From an uncultured Clostridia bacterium (lineage in GTDB: Bacteria > Bacillota > Clostridia > Christensenellales > CAG-138), in contig CAKTYT010000009.1 of the NCBI GenBank assembly GCA_934633695.1, positions 1-62,764 on the forward strand: a stretch of 62,764 nt of DNA, written 5' to 3'. Below are positions 33,236 through 42,881 of this stretch, piece after piece (position 1 is the first letter of the stretch; every line of letters begins with the position of its first letter). The notes under the pieces are model-generated. The model had not been told where the DNA came from and made no database searches. It saw nothing but the letters and a program-made list of their open reading frames with translations. Both the position numbers and the translations under genes were made by a program.

Positions 33236-34837
33236 ATGAAAAAGTTATTGACCTTTGGGCTAAGTCTTTTCACTGTCTGCGTTTTCATTGCATCCGGATG
33301 CAGCAAAAAACAACAGATTGATGCGACCCCTTCACCCGTGCCGGCAACGCCATTACCCACTCTCATCCCCACCGAGGTTCCTTCGCCAAAGCGTACTGAA
33401 GAACCTTCGCCGACTCCATTCGACATTTGGTCCTACTCTCGTCCCAAAGGCTCGTCGATAACCGATGAAGGATCCGGTTATAATGTCGAGATCCCGTCCC
33501 TCGGCAATCAAGTCTCGGATACACCCCTCTTTGACGAAAATTATTACCTCATTTTGCCCTATGGACAAGGTCACCACTACATACTTGACTGTTACGGAAA
33601 GCTCGTAAACACGTTTCACTCACCTCTTTACCGCTTTTACGGCATATACAAAAAAGATGCGATGTGCATGAATTATTCTCTCAAGGACATGGCTTTTATC
33701 GAGAATGAATCCACGGAGCTTAACGAATCCTCTGAAGGATTGTACTCCTTCTTAAAGTTTGATTATCCTGAAAACGGGGGAGGCCGCATTAATGTTCTCT
33801 GTTTGAGAGACTGGAGGGACCACGTTTCGCTCGATTATGCCCTCCCTGCCCCAATCGATTATTATTCCTGCTACGGAGCATTGCGTCTCAACGGCAATTA
33901 TGTTCTTCTGCCGTTTACTCCTTACTGCGGTGAGCCGGACAGCAATCCCCTCAACTGCGATCCCTTCGTTATTGACAAAAACGGAAAGGTCCTTCGCACT
34001 CTCGACAGGGACGATTTCGATGGTCTTATGTGTATGCTCGGTGAAAGCTACTTCCTCAAGAAAGCCTCCCGCTCCGATGAAATTTACGAATGGGACGTCA
34101 TCGATGAAAGGGGCAGGATTCTTTTGTCCAATGTCCGTGCCGTCGGTATTGAGCCTTTCACTGTTGGGTTCGAAGACGACGACACCTACTTTCGCTGTAC
34201 CGATTACCTGCTCTGTTCCGACGGTTACTTCTATGATTCAAAGCTCAACAAACTGGCAAAATACTGCGGCGACGACCCTGCGACCGTTGAAAGATACGGA
34301 AACTACCTTGACGGCTACCCCTACCGTGCAATGGGCAAGACCCTGAACTCCGTTTCATCGCCTGAATATAATGGTATCCCTGCCGTTCACACCTATGAAA
34401 ACGGCATGCAGTACGTTCAGACAGAATATGGAAATTACTGTCTGTCCGTCCCCGATTCAAGATTTGTCGGTGTCGGACGCCACATGGGCTGGTTCAGAAC
34501 GGGCTCCGGCGATGACATAGAGGATATTTTTGTCAACCTAGATACGGGAGAAGTGATCCCCTATTCCGGAGATGTTAGCTACAGGAGAATTGCCGACTGC
34601 TTCGTTTATCGTGAGGAGAATCCCGATGTGTTTGCATATGAATCCACTTCCTATGATATCCTTGACTGTCACGGCGTTGAGCATCATTTTGTCGGAAACA
34701 TCATTGCAGTCACACCCTTTGAAATGGTTATTCTCTGCCGCGGTGCCTATGTCGGGCTTGCCGACTTGGACGGCAATTGGATTTTCAGAGTATTGAGAGA
34801 AAGCATTGCGAATGACACTCAAATCTCTTATTACTAA
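33236..34837 (+). CDS. lipoprotein of unknown function
   Basis: 533 residues. Signal peptide with lipobox IASGC, then a Pro/Thr-rich linker (PSPVPATPLPTLIPTE...). The rest is made of short beta-strand units with repeated Asp/Gly/Asn turns and phrases such as VIDKNGKVLRTL, VIDERGRILLSN and GLADLDGNWIF, suggesting a WG-repeat or propeller-like fold. I do not assign a family. AAAGGAGG precedes the start. Both this and the upstream PstS-like protein share the lipid-anchor plus Pro-rich tether design, so they may work together at the cell surface. Confidence 0.75.
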   Translation: MKKLLTFGLSLFTVCVFIASGCSKKQQIDATPSPVPATPLPTLIPTEVPSPKRTEEPSPTPFDIWSYSRPKGSSITDEGSGYNVEIPSLGNQVSDTPLFDENYYLILPYGQGHHYILDCYGKLVNTFHSPLYRFYGIYKKDAMCMNYSLKDMAFIENESTELNESSEGLYSFLKFDYPENGGGRINVLCLRDWRDHVSLDYALPAPIDYYSCYGALRLNGNYVLLPFTPYCGEPDSNPLNCDPFVIDKNGKVLRTLDRDDFDGLMCMLGESYFLKKASRSDEIYEWDVIDERGRILLSNVRAVGIEPFTVGFEDDDTYFRCTDYLLCSDGYFYDSKLNKLAKYCGDDPATVERYGNYLDGYPYRAMGKTLNSVSSPEYNGIPAVHTYENGMQYVQTEYGNYCLSVPDSRFVGVGRHMGWFRTGSGDDIEDIFVNLDTGEVIPYSGDVSYRRIADCFVYREENPDVFAYESTSYDILDCHGVEHHFVGNIIAVTPFEMVILCRGAYVGLADLDGNWIFRVLRESIANDTQISYY

Positions 34838-34856
34838 CATGCTAAAAGAAATTTGA

Positions 34857-34887
34857 ATTGCAATTATAGTTATTTGCAATGAACTTT
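34857..34887 (+). terminator. possible terminator after the lipoprotein gene
   Basis: 7-bp stem ATTGCAA (34857-34863) with TTGCAAT (34874-34880), then GAACTTTTT. Confidence 0.5.
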
Positions 34888-34923
34888 TTCGCACAAACCG
34901 GACGTTTTTCCCTTTGCGTCAGC

Positions 34924-34952
34924 TTGCATTTCCCTCGATTAGATGGTATGAT
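34924..34952 (+). promoter_or_regulatory. sigma-A promoter of the grd operon
   Basis: TTGCAT (34924-34929), a 17-nt spacer, TATGAT (34947-34952). Leader of about 20 nt before grdX. No glycine riboswitch signature is visible. Confidence 0.75.
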
Positions 34953-34977
34953 AAGATAGGTGGAGGTTGAAAAATCC

Positions 34978-35340
34978 ATGGAAATGATCGTAACAAACAA
35001 TCCCCGTGTGAACGATGAGTTTTCGCAGAAAAAGGCGGTCGAATTTATCGATGGAGACATCACTGCGGTGTTCACAAGAGTTCGCGACAGGATCCACAAA
35101 GGATACAAGCTGCTCACACACCCGCTCAGCGGTTCGGTCAAGCCGAATGAGACTCCCTTCAAGACGGTTCTCATCTGCACCTGTCCGGAGCTTGACCTTC
35201 CTTCGTTGGAGCTTATCGAGAACGCACTCGATGCCTGCCGGAAATTCCCCGTCAAGTATCCAAACATGGCGAAAGACATGCTTGACGATTTTTCCCTGAT
35301 CGATTTTTCTCTCTTCTCCTCTGCCATAAACCCTTTTTAA
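34978..35340 (+). CDS. grdX: GrdX family protein
   Basis: 120 residues. The N-terminal TNNPRV and the central YKLLTHPLSGSVKPNETPFK segment are characteristic of GrdX, the small protein that heads glycine reductase operons. Its biochemical role is not established. Start at 34978: GGAGG lies about 11 nt upstream; a GTG six codons earlier is the alternative. The gene is followed by two overlapping hairpins and then grdE. Confidence 0.9.
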   Translation: MEMIVTNNPRVNDEFSQKKAVEFIDGDITAVFTRVRDRIHKGYKLLTHPLSGSVKPNETPFKTVLICTCPELDLPSLELIENALDACRKFPVKYPNMAKDMLDDFSLIDFSLFSSAINPF

Positions 35341-35383
35341 GGGTAAATCAGGGTTTATCATGAGAATGCTGTTCACATGATAA
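35326..35383 (+). promoter_or_regulatory. mutually exclusive hairpins between grdX and grdE
   Basis: Hairpin 1: ATAAACCC (35326-35333) with GGGTTTAT (35351-35358). Hairpin 2: TTATCATG (35355-35362) with CATGATAA (35376-35383). They share 35355-35358, so only one can form at a time. A small CGGC-TTAT-GCCG follows. Layout fits an attenuator or switch; no T run supports simple termination. Confidence 0.45.
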
Positions 35384-35425
35384 TAGATAAATCGGCTTAT
35401 GCCGAAAATAATTTGGAGGTGCAAA

Positions 35426-36706
35426 TTGAAGTTAGAAGTCGGATACATTGATATCCACGACATTCGCTTTGCGGATACTTCAAAGCTTGAAGACGGCGTT
35501 ATCTACGTTGACAAAAAAGCTTTGGAAGAAATCGTTCTTGAAGACAAGAACATTGCATCCGTTGAGTTTGAAATTGCACGTCCCGGCGAGAGCGTTCGAA
35601 TTACTCCCGTCAAGGACGTCATTGAGCCTCGTGTAAAGGTTGAAGGCCCCGGCGGTATTTTCCCCGGCGTCATTTCAAAGGTTACCACCGTCGGCAGCGG
35701 CAAGACGCATGTTCTCCGCGGTTCCGCGATCGTGACCACCGGCAAAATTGTCGGCTTCCAGGAGGGTATTATTGACATGACCGGCCCCGGTGCCGAGTAC
35801 ACTCCCTTCTCAAAGACTCTCAACCTCGTCGTCAACATGACCCCCGTTGAAGGTCTCGGTCAACACGAGCACGAACATGCCAACAGAATGGCAGGTCTCC
35901 GCATTGCAACGTACATCGGTGAACTCGGAAGAAACGTTGAACCCAACGAAACAGTTGAATACGAGACCCTCTCCATTACCGAAGGCATAAAGAGATATCC
36001 CGATCTTCCCCGCGTTGCATACGTTGAGATGCTCCAGAGCCAAGGTCTTATGCACGACACCTACGTTTACGGCGTTGATGCAAAGCGTTCCCTCACCACC
36101 ATAATCACTCCCACAGAGCTTATGGACGGTGCGATCATCAGCGGCAACTGTGTTTCCGCATGCGACAAGAACACGACCTATCATCACCTCAACAATCCCG
36201 TCGTTCACGATCTTCTCGCAAGGCACGGCAAGGATCTGAACTTTGTCTGCATAATCATTACGAATGAAAACGTCTATCTCGCAGATAAGGAGCGTTCTTC
36301 TGACTGGACGGCGAAGCTTGCCGAGCTTCTCGGCGTTGACGGTGTCATTATTTCCCAGGAAGGCTTCGGCAACCCCGATACCGACCTCATAATGAACTGC
36401 AAAAAGGTCGAAGCTAAGGGCATTCCCACCTGCATTATTACCGATGAGTATGCCGGTCGTGACGGTGCTTCCCAGTCCCTCGCGGATGCGGATGCAAGTG
36501 CAACGGCAGTTGTCACCGGCGGCAATGCAAACGAGCTTATTACTCTTCCCAAACTCGACAAGGTCATCGGCGACATCTCCGTTGTTGAGAAGATTGCCGG
36601 CGGTTTCAACGGCAACCTCGCTGAAGACGGCAGCATTACCGTCGAGCTTCAGGCAATTACCGGTGCGACCAACGAGATGGGCTTCAACAAGCTCAGTGCA
36701 AGGTAA
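35426..36706 (+). CDS. grdE: glycine reductase proprotein GrdE (component B alpha/beta)
   Basis: 426 residues. Proprotein cleaved into two subunits of substrate-binding component B; the new N-terminal residue becomes a pyruvoyl cofactor. The cleavage site is ISGNCVSACDKNTTYHH with Cys242 exactly where the family has it. Start is the TTG at 35426, with GGAGG 7 nt upstream, which yields the family start KLEVGYIDIHDI; an ATG nine codons earlier lacks a site. It precedes grdB by 15 nt. Component B binds glycine as a Schiff base. Confidence 0.95.
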   Translation: MKLEVGYIDIHDIRFADTSKLEDGVIYVDKKALEEIVLEDKNIASVEFEIARPGESVRITPVKDVIEPRVKVEGPGGIFPGVISKVTTVGSGKTHVLRGSAIVTTGKIVGFQEGIIDMTGPGAEYTPFSKTLNLVVNMTPVEGLGQHEHEHANRMAGLRIATYIGELGRNVEPNETVEYETLSITEGIKRYPDLPRVAYVEMLQSQGLMHDTYVYGVDAKRSLTTIITPTELMDGAIISGNCVSACDKNTTYHHLNNPVVHDLLARHGKDLNFVCIIITNENVYLADKERSSDWTAKLAELLGVDGVIISQEGFGNPDTDLIMNCKKVEAKGIPTCIITDEYAGRDGASQSLADADASATAVVTGGNANELITLPKLDKVIGDISVVEKIAGGFNGNLAEDGSITVELQAITGATNEMGFNKLSAR

Positions 36707-36721
36707 AAAGGAGCGTATAAC

Positions 36722-38035
36722 ATGGCAAAATTAAAAGTTGTACACTACATCAACCAGTTCTATGCCCAGATTGGCGGCGAAGAAAAGGCTGATTACAAAC
36801 CCGAAGTCCGCGAAGGCTTCGTGGGTCCCGGCATGGCGTTCAACCAGGCTTTCGGCGAAAATGCCGAAATCGTTGCAACCGTCATCTGCGGCGACTCCTA
36901 TTTTAATGAAAACATTGAAGAAGCCAAGGCTGAGATACTCGACATGATAAGGTCCTATCAGCCCGACCTCTTCATTGCGGGACCTGCTTTCAATGCTGGC
37001 CGTTACGGCGTTGCATGCGGCACGATCACCGCCGCCGTGAAGGAAAGCCTCGGCATTCCCTGCCTCACCGCAATGTACGAAGAAAACCCCGGTGCGGACA
37101 TGTTCAAAAACCAGGTCTACATCGTACCGACCAAGAATTCCGCCGTCGGTATGCGTGACGCCGTAAAGAAAATGGTTCCCCTCGCTCTCAAGCTTGCAAA
37201 GGGTGAGAGCATCGGAGCGTCGTGTGTTGAGCATTATATGCCCAACGGCATCCGCAAGAACTTCTTCGAAGCAAAGCGCGGCTCTGCCCGTGCGGTCGAT
37301 ATGCTGCTTGCAAAGATGGCAGGCAAACCCTTCACGACCGAGTTCCCCATGCCCGATTTCGACAGGGTAACTCCCAACCCCGCCGTTAAGGACCTTACAA
37401 AGGCAAATATTGCTCTTGTCACCTCCGGCGGTATCGTTCCCAAGGGCAACCCCGACCACATCGAATCCTCCAGTGCTTCCCGCTACGGCGAATACTGCCT
37501 GGACGGTATTGATGATTTGACTGCCGAAACCTTTGAAACCGCTCACGGCGGTTATGACCCCGTATATGCCAATGAGGATGCTGACCGTGTTCTCCCCGTT
37601 GACGTTATGCGTGATCTCGAAAGGGAAGGCAAAATCGGAAAACTCAACTCCTACTATTATGCAACCGTCGGTAATGGCACGGCTGTCAAAAATGCGAAGA
37701 AATTTGCCGCTGAAATCGCTCAGAAGCTCCTCTCCGCAAACGTCAGTGCTGTCATACTGACCTCGACCTGAGGAACCTGTACACGTTGCGGTGCAACAAT
37801 GGTTAAAGAAATCGAGCGTGCGGGTATTCCCGTCGTTCACATTTGTACGGTCACTCCTATCTCCATGACGGTCGGTGCGAACAGGATCGTTCCCGCCATC
37901 GCCATCCCCCATCCCCTCGGCGACCCCTCTCTCTCCCACGAGGAAGAAAAGGAGCTTCGCCGGAAAATCGTCGAAACTGCTCTTCGTGCCCTTACGACCG
38001 AAGTCAGCGATCAGACTATTTTCGAGGTAAAATAA
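36722..38035 (+). CDS. grdB: glycine reductase selenoprotein B (gamma subunit), Sec350
   Basis: 437 residues when the in-frame TGA at 37769-37771 is read as selenocysteine (residue 350), the known GrdB site. The surrounding TST-U-GTCTRCGATM is the family's redox motif. Sec attacks the alpha-carbon of bound glycine and releases ammonia. A hairpin after the TGA has the E. coli-type spacing. A glycine-specific component is likely, though sarcosine or betaine components are close relatives. It follows grdE and precedes trxB by 34 nt. AAAAGGAG site before the ATG. Confidence 0.96.
37769..37797 (+). promoter_or_regulatory. SECIS element of grdB
   Basis: UGA at 37769-37771, then 18 nt to an apical GGT (37790-37792) closed by GTTGC (37785-37789) and GCAAC (37793-37797). 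The 18-nt distance to the GGU loop matches the E. coli fdhF SECIS. This recruits SelB. Confidence 0.85.
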
Positions 38036-38069
38036 TCTTTTCGGCTCAATACCGAGCGAAACATTTATT

Positions 38070-39002
38070 ATGGAAAAAATTTACGATGTCGTTATTATCG
38101 GCGGAGGTCCCGCCGGTCTTGCTGCGGCGAGCTATGCAGGAAGAGCCCGCCTCAGCACTCTTATGGTCGAAAAGGCCAAAGAAGGCGGTCAGATTGTTAT
38201 AACAGCTGAGATTGAAAACTACCCCGGCTGTATCGAAGGTGAAACAGGTCCCTCACTCATTCAGAGAATGAGCGAACAGGCGACCCATTTCGGTGCCGAA
38301 AAGGTCATTGACACCATCGAAAGCGTTGAGCTTGAGGGCGAGATCAAGCACCTCAAGGGTCAAAAGGCAGAATACCTTGCAAAAACAGTCATCATCGCAA
38401 CGGGAGCTCATCCCCGTCCCATCGGATGCCCCGGCGAAAGAGAGCTTACCGGCAAGGGCGTTTCCTATTGTGCAACCTGCGATGCCGCTTTTTTCGAGGA
38501 TATGGACATCTACGTTGTCGGCGGCGGTGATGCCGCAGTCGAAGAGGCAATGTACCTGAGCAATTTCGGCAGGAGCGTTACCCTTATCCACAGGCGTGAC
38601 GAGCTTCGTGCCGCAAAGTCCATCCAGGAAAAGGCTTTTGCGAACCCCAAGATGCACTTTATGTGGAACAGCACCATCGAGGAACTCCGCGGTGACGGTA
38701 TTCTCGAATCCATGACCGTCAAGAATACAAAGACGGGTGAACTCACCGTCATCGATGCCCCTGAAGAGGACGGCACCTTCGGTGTGTTCGTATTCATCGG
38801 ATTTGAACCGCACAGTGAGCTGTTCACCGATAAAATTGAAATGAAAAAAGGCTACATTGTCACCGACGATGATATGCATACTAATATCCCCGGTGTTTTT
38901 GCAGCGGGCGATGTCAGGGTCAAGAGTCTCAGACAGGTCGTCACTGCCACCGCCGATGGTGCGATCGCCGCAATGCAGGCCTACAAATATCTGAACGAAT
39001 AA
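38070..39002 (+). CDS. trxB: thioredoxin reductase (glycine reductase-associated)
   Basis: 310 residues. FAD site GGGPAG (residues 11-16), redox active CATCD, NADPH site VGGGDAAVEEA, C-terminal GVFAAGDVRVK. Passes electrons from NADPH to the next gene's thioredoxin, which regenerates the selenoprotein after glycine reduction. Starts with ATG; no strong ribosome site visible. Lies between grdB and trxA. Confidence 0.95.
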   Translation: MEKIYDVVIIGGGPAGLAAASYAGRARLSTLMVEKAKEGGQIVITAEIENYPGCIEGETGPSLIQRMSEQATHFGAEKVIDTIESVELEGEIKHLKGQKAEYLAKTVIIATGAHPRPIGCPGERELTGKGVSYCATCDAAFFEDMDIYVVGGGDAAVEEAMYLSNFGRSVTLIHRRDELRAAKSIQEKAFANPKMHFMWNSTIEELRGDGILESMTVKNTKTGELTVIDAPEEDGTFGVFVFIGFEPHSELFTDKIEMKKGYIVTDDDMHTNIPGVFAAGDVRVKSLRQVVTATADGAIAAMQAYKYLNE

Positions 39003-39028
39003 TTCGTTCTCAACATCGGAGGTTTATT

Positions 39029-39346
39029 ATGGTAGAACTCAACAAAGAAAATTTTGAAGCAGAAGTTTTGCAGGCAGAAGGCTATGTTTTCGTCGATTTC
39101 TACGGCGATGGTTGCGTTCCCTGTGCGGCTCTGATGCCCTTCGTTCATTCCATGGCAGAAAAATACGCCGCAAACCTTAAGTTCTGTTCGCTGAACACGA
39201 CAAAGGCAAGGCGTCTTGCCATCGGTCAGAGGGTTCTCGGTCTTCCCGTCATGGCTATCTACAAGGATGGTCAGAAGGTCGAAGAACTCGTCAAGGAAGA
39301 CTGCACCGAGCAGTCTATCGAAGCTCTTATCAAGAAATATATCTGA
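39029..39346 (+). CDS. trxA: thioredoxin (glycine reductase-associated)
   Basis: 105 residues. The active site is GCVPC (Cys29, Cys32), the variant typical of thioredoxins in glycine reductase operons rather than the usual WCGPC. It reduces selenoprotein A. ATCGGAGG precedes the ATG by 8 nt. It lies 26 nt after trxB and 92 nt before grdA. Confidence 0.94.
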   Translation: MVELNKENFEAEVLQAEGYVFVDFYGDGCVPCAALMPFVHSMAEKYAANLKFCSLNTTKARRLAIGQRVLGLPVMAIYKDGQKVEELVKEDCTEQSIEALIKKYI

Positions 39347-39438
39347 TTGAGCTGAACGCTTCCCTATTTCAGCATCATCATCTGCCCTTATAGGCAAGAT
39401 GCTTGCAACCCTATTATTGAGGAAAGGAGGGTATGTTC

Positions 39439-39909
39439 ATGAGTATTCTCAACGGCAAAAAGGTCGTTATTATCGGCGACCGTGATGGTGTACCCGGACC
39501 TGCTATCGCAGCGTGCGTAGTTACCGCCGGTGGAGAACCTGTATTCTCCGCCACCGAGTGCTTTGTCTGAACGGCTGCCGGTGCGATGGATCTTGAAAAT
39601 CAGAAGAGAGTCAAAGAATACGCCGAAAAGTACGGTCCCGAGAACGTTGTTGTTATCCTCGGTGCCGCAGAAGGCGAAGGTGCCGGCCTTGCAGCCGAAA
39701 CCGTTACTAATGGCGATCCCACTTATGCAGGTCCATTGACAGGAGTCCAGTTGGGACTGAGCGTTTATCACATTTGCGAAGAAGAGATCAAAGCAGAGGT
39801 TGACCCCGCCGTCTATGACGAGCAGGTCGGCATGATGGAAATGGTTCTGGATGTCGACGATATCGCATCCGAAATGAAAGCCATTCGCGATCAGTATTGC
39901 AAATATTAA
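39439..39909 (+). CDS. grdA: glycine reductase selenoprotein A, Sec44
   Basis: 156 residues when the in-frame TGA at 39568-39570 is read as selenocysteine (residue 44), the known GrdA site, in CFV-U-TAAGAMDLENQKRV. It carries the carboxymethyl group from component B to component C and is then reduced by thioredoxin. Start at 39439 has AGGAGG 8 nt upstream; the ATG two codons earlier is too close. Unlike grdB, no fdhF-type hairpin lies at 18 nt; the nearest GGT is 9 nt after the TGA, in a weak TGCC-GGT-GCG context. Confidence 0.96.
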
Positions 39910-40070
39910 GCTGCTGCCGGAGGCAGAGGCTTAGGTAAACAAATAGCGGAGCAGTTCGTCCGGAACCGGCTTTTTGTCGGGTGGTCGTTCTGCTCCCTTT
40001 TTTTGGGTTTTTCCCCTTCCTCAATATAAAATTCAACGATGAATTGAACTCTGAAAGGATTAATTTAAAC

Positions 40071-41612
40071 ATGAACGCAGTCATTAAATCCACCGGCTAT
40101 GTCCTCGTACATACTCCGGACATGATTATGCAGAACGGTACGACACAGACAACCGAACGTATTGTCAATCCCGATTCCGAATACCTTCGTCAGCTCCCCT
40201 CTCATATCCGCACCTATGAGCAGGCTCTTGCCTATATGCCCAATCAGGTGTACATCGGCAACATGACCCCCGGCGAGCTTTCAAAATTCCCCCTCCCCTG
40301 GTACGAAACTCCCGCCGAGACCCCCGCCCGCTACGGCAGGTTCGGCGAAATCATGCCCGAAAACGAATTTTACCTGCTTATGCAGGTATGCGACGTATTT
40401 GAACTGGTTTGGCTTGAGGAGAATTTCGTTGCCGAAACGCTTGAAGCATTCAAAAAGCATCCTCTCATGAACGAAGGGATCATCTCAAGGGTAAATGCAG
40501 GCGTTCCTGCAAGTGAAGTCGAAAACGCAATTGCAAACGACGGTGCAGAGCCTCTCCTCTTCAACGGTAAAAACGTCGGCTTCATCAAGCGTGCACACGA
40601 CGTTGACACAAACCTCTCCGCACACGTTATGCTTGAGAACATCGTTTCCAAGGCCTCGAACGTCCTTGCAGTACTGCACCTCATAAAGAATTCCGGCATC
40701 AACCCTGCTGAGGTCGAATACGTCATCGACTGTGCCGAAGAAGCCTGCGGCGATATGAACCAGCGCGGCGGCGGCAACTTTGCAAAGGCTGTTGCCGAAA
40801 TTGCAGGTCTGACCGGTGCTTCCGGCTCCGATACAAGGGCATTCTGTGCCGCTCCCGCTCACTCCGTTATCAATGCAGCCTCGCTCGTCAAGGCGGGAAC
40901 ATACAAGAACGTCATCGTCTGTGCAGGCGGGTGCACCGCAAAGCTCGGCATGAACGGCAAGGATCATGTAAAAAAAGGTATGCCCATCCTTGAGGATATG
41001 ATCGGCGGTTTCGCAATCCTCATCTCCGAAAATGACGGTGTAAACCCCGAGATCGATACGACCATTTGCGGCAGGCACACCGTCGGTACGGGGTCCTCTC
41101 CTCAGGCTGTCATAACTTCTCTCGTTGCAGAACCCCTCAGCAGGCACAACCTTAAAATAACCGATGTTGATAAGTATGCCGCCGAAATGCAGAACCCCGA
41201 CATTACCAAGCCGGCAGGTGCAGGAGACGTCCCTCAGGCAAATTATAAAATGATTGCCGCACTCGCCGTCATGCGTGGGGAAATGGAACGCAAGGAAGTC
41301 GCTTCCTTCGGCGAAAAGCACGGTATGCCCGGTTGGGCCCCAACTCAAGGTCATATTCCTTCCGGCGTTCCCTACCTCGGCTTCGCAAGACAGCAGATCC
41401 TCGACGGCGATATCAGCACCGCAATGATCATCGGCAAGGGCAGTCTCTTCCTCGGTCGTATGACAAACCTTTTTGACGGTGTTTCCTTTATCGTCCGCAA
41501 AAATGAAGGCAAAAATGAAGAACCTGCTGTCGTCTCCAATGACAAGATCCGCAGTATGATTGCCGATGCTTTCCGCAAGTTTGCGGGAGAAATGCTCATC
41601 GACAGGGAGTAA
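40071..41612 (+). CDS. grdC: glycine reductase complex component C, beta subunit GrdC
   Basis: 513 residues, normal for GrdC. With GrdD it forms component C, which releases the carboxymethyl group as acetyl phosphate, available for ATP by acetate kinase (not encoded here). The fold resembles fatty acid synthesis enzymes, with Cys-containing GDMNQRGGGNFAKAVAE and AFCAAPAHSVINAAS. Start at 40071 follows AAAGGA by 11 nt. Four nt before grdD and translationally coupled. Confidence 0.95.
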   Translation: MNAVIKSTGYVLVHTPDMIMQNGTTQTTERIVNPDSEYLRQLPSHIRTYEQALAYMPNQVYIGNMTPGELSKFPLPWYETPAETPARYGRFGEIMPENEFYLLMQVCDVFELVWLEENFVAETLEAFKKHPLMNEGIISRVNAGVPASEVENAIANDGAEPLLFNGKNVGFIKRAHDVDTNLSAHVMLENIVSKASNVLAVLHLIKNSGINPAEVEYVIDCAEEACGDMNQRGGGNFAKAVAEIAGLTGASGSDTRAFCAAPAHSVINAASLVKAGTYKNVIVCAGGCTAKLGMNGKDHVKKGMPILEDMIGGFAILISENDGVNPEIDTTICGRHTVGTGSSPQAVITSLVAEPLSRHNLKITDVDKYAAEMQNPDITKPAGAGDVPQANYKMIAALAVMRGEMERKEVASFGEKHGMPGWAPTQGHIPSGVPYLGFARQQILDGDISTAMIIGKGSLFLGRMTNLFDGVSFIVRKNEGKNEEPAVVSNDKIRSMIADAFRKFAGEMLIDRE

Positions 41613-41615
41613 GTT

Positions 41616-42785
41616 ATGGAGAATACCGAAAATACTATCCGCAGAAAAATTGCCGAAACCTTTCTCGACGTTGCAAAGGGTCTTGAAAGCGGTTCGTTTG
41701 CACATCCCGTCAAGGTCGCTCTCACCGCACTGGGCAGTGAACACGGCGAACAAATGATGGCAGAAAGTGCCTGTGACGCCCAAAAGAGCGGTATTTCCGT
41801 TGCCTATATCGGCAGCAGACCGCAGGAGGGCATGGAGTCTTATGTTGTTTCGGACGATGAGTCCGCACACAAAAAAATGGTCGAGCTTCTCGACTGCGGT
41901 GAAGTCGATGCCGCAGTTACAATGCATTTCCCCTTCCCTATCGGCGTTTCAACCGTCGGAAGAGTGAACACTCCGGCATTTGGCAGAGAAATGTTCCTTG
42001 CTACGACAACGGGGACTGCATCCTCCGACAGGATCGAAGGAATGGTCCTCAACACGATCTACGGAATCATTACCGCAAAGGCCTGCGGCGTTAAGGACCC
42101 GACTGTCGGCATTCTGAACGTTGACGGTGCAAGGCAGACCCAAATGATTCTTGAAGAGCTTCAGAAAAACGGTTATTCAATCAGCTTTGCTCAGTCACAT
42201 CGTGCGGACGGCGGCTGTGTAATGCGTGGAAATGATATACTTGCCGGCAGCTGTGATATTATGGTCACTGACCCACTCTCCGGCAATATCCTCACCAAGC
42301 TGCTCTCGGCATTCACCACCGGCGGAAGCTTCGAATCCATCGGGTATGGCTACGGTCCCGGCATCGGCAGAGATTATGATAAGCTCATTCTCATCATTTC
42401 CCGTGCTTCCGGTCGTCCCGTCGTTGCAAACGCAATGCGTTATGCCGCCGAACTTGTCCGTGCGGATTACAGAAAAATTGCAAAGGCAGAATTCGAGGCC
42501 GCTGAAAAGGCAGGACTGTCCGCAATCCTGGAAAAGAGAAGGAAACAGCCCGAAAAGCAGACCTCAGCCACTGCCGAAATCCCCGCACCTCCCAAGGAAG
42601 TCGTTACCGAAACCTATTCCGGTATTGAGATCATGGACCTCGACAATGCCGTCGCCGAACTTTTCAAGGCCGGCATCTACGCCGAGAGCGGAATGGGCTG
42701 CACCGGTCCGGTCGTCCTCGTTTCAAAAGCAAATTACGAAAAAGCCGGTAATATCCTTCGTGCAAAGGGTTATATCGGCGGTTAA
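41616..42785 (+). CDS. grdD: glycine reductase complex component C, alpha subunit GrdD
   Basis: 389 residues. The C-terminal SGMGCTGPVVLVSKANYEKA holds the conserved reactive Cys that forms the acetyl thioester before phosphorolysis to acetyl phosphate. GGGAG before the ATG overlaps the grdC stop. A strong terminator follows, ending the grd operon. Confidence 0.95.
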   Translation: MENTENTIRRKIAETFLDVAKGLESGSFAHPVKVALTALGSEHGEQMMAESACDAQKSGISVAYIGSRPQEGMESYVVSDDESAHKKMVELLDCGEVDAAVTMHFPFPIGVSTVGRVNTPAFGREMFLATTTGTASSDRIEGMVLNTIYGIITAKACGVKDPTVGILNVDGARQTQMILEELQKNGYSISFAQSHRADGGCVMRGNDILAGSCDIMVTDPLSGNILTKLLSAFTTGGSFESIGYGYGPGIGRDYDKLILIISRASGRPVVANAMRYAAELVRADYRKIAKAEFEAAEKAGLSAILEKRRKQPEKQTSATAEIPAPPKEVVTETYSGIEIMDLDNAVAELFKAGIYAESGMGCTGPVVLVSKANYEKAGNILRAKGYIGG

Positions 42786-42800
42786 CCCCCTTTAATAGCG

Positions 42801-42834
42801 AAAACCCCATATGCTTTCGTGTGTGGGGTTTTCT
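42801..42834 (+). terminator. rho-independent terminator after grdD
   Basis: 9-bp stem AAAACCCCA (42801-42809) with TGGGGTTTT (42824-42832), then CTATTCC. Confidence 0.8.
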
Positions 42835-42881
42835 ATTCCCTCTTATTGCCGATTTTTCAGGCAAGAAATACAGGAGAAAAA

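Noticed and set aside
34838..34977. Glycine riboswitch before grdX
   Set aside because: No tandem aptamer-like core is visible and the leader after the promoter is only about 20 nt.
37769..37771. grdB and grdA read as truncated pseudogenes because of in-frame TGA
   Set aside because: The TGAs are at the known Sec350 and Sec44 positions, with a matching 3' coding part and selA/selB/selC nearby.
36731..37939. 402-codon antisense frame across grdB
   Set aside because: Composition effect; the opposite strand is a conserved selenoprotein with its SECIS.
40485..41927. 480-codon antisense frame across grdC/grdD
   Set aside because: No ribosome site and Cys/Val-rich nonsense composition; overlaps two conserved genes.
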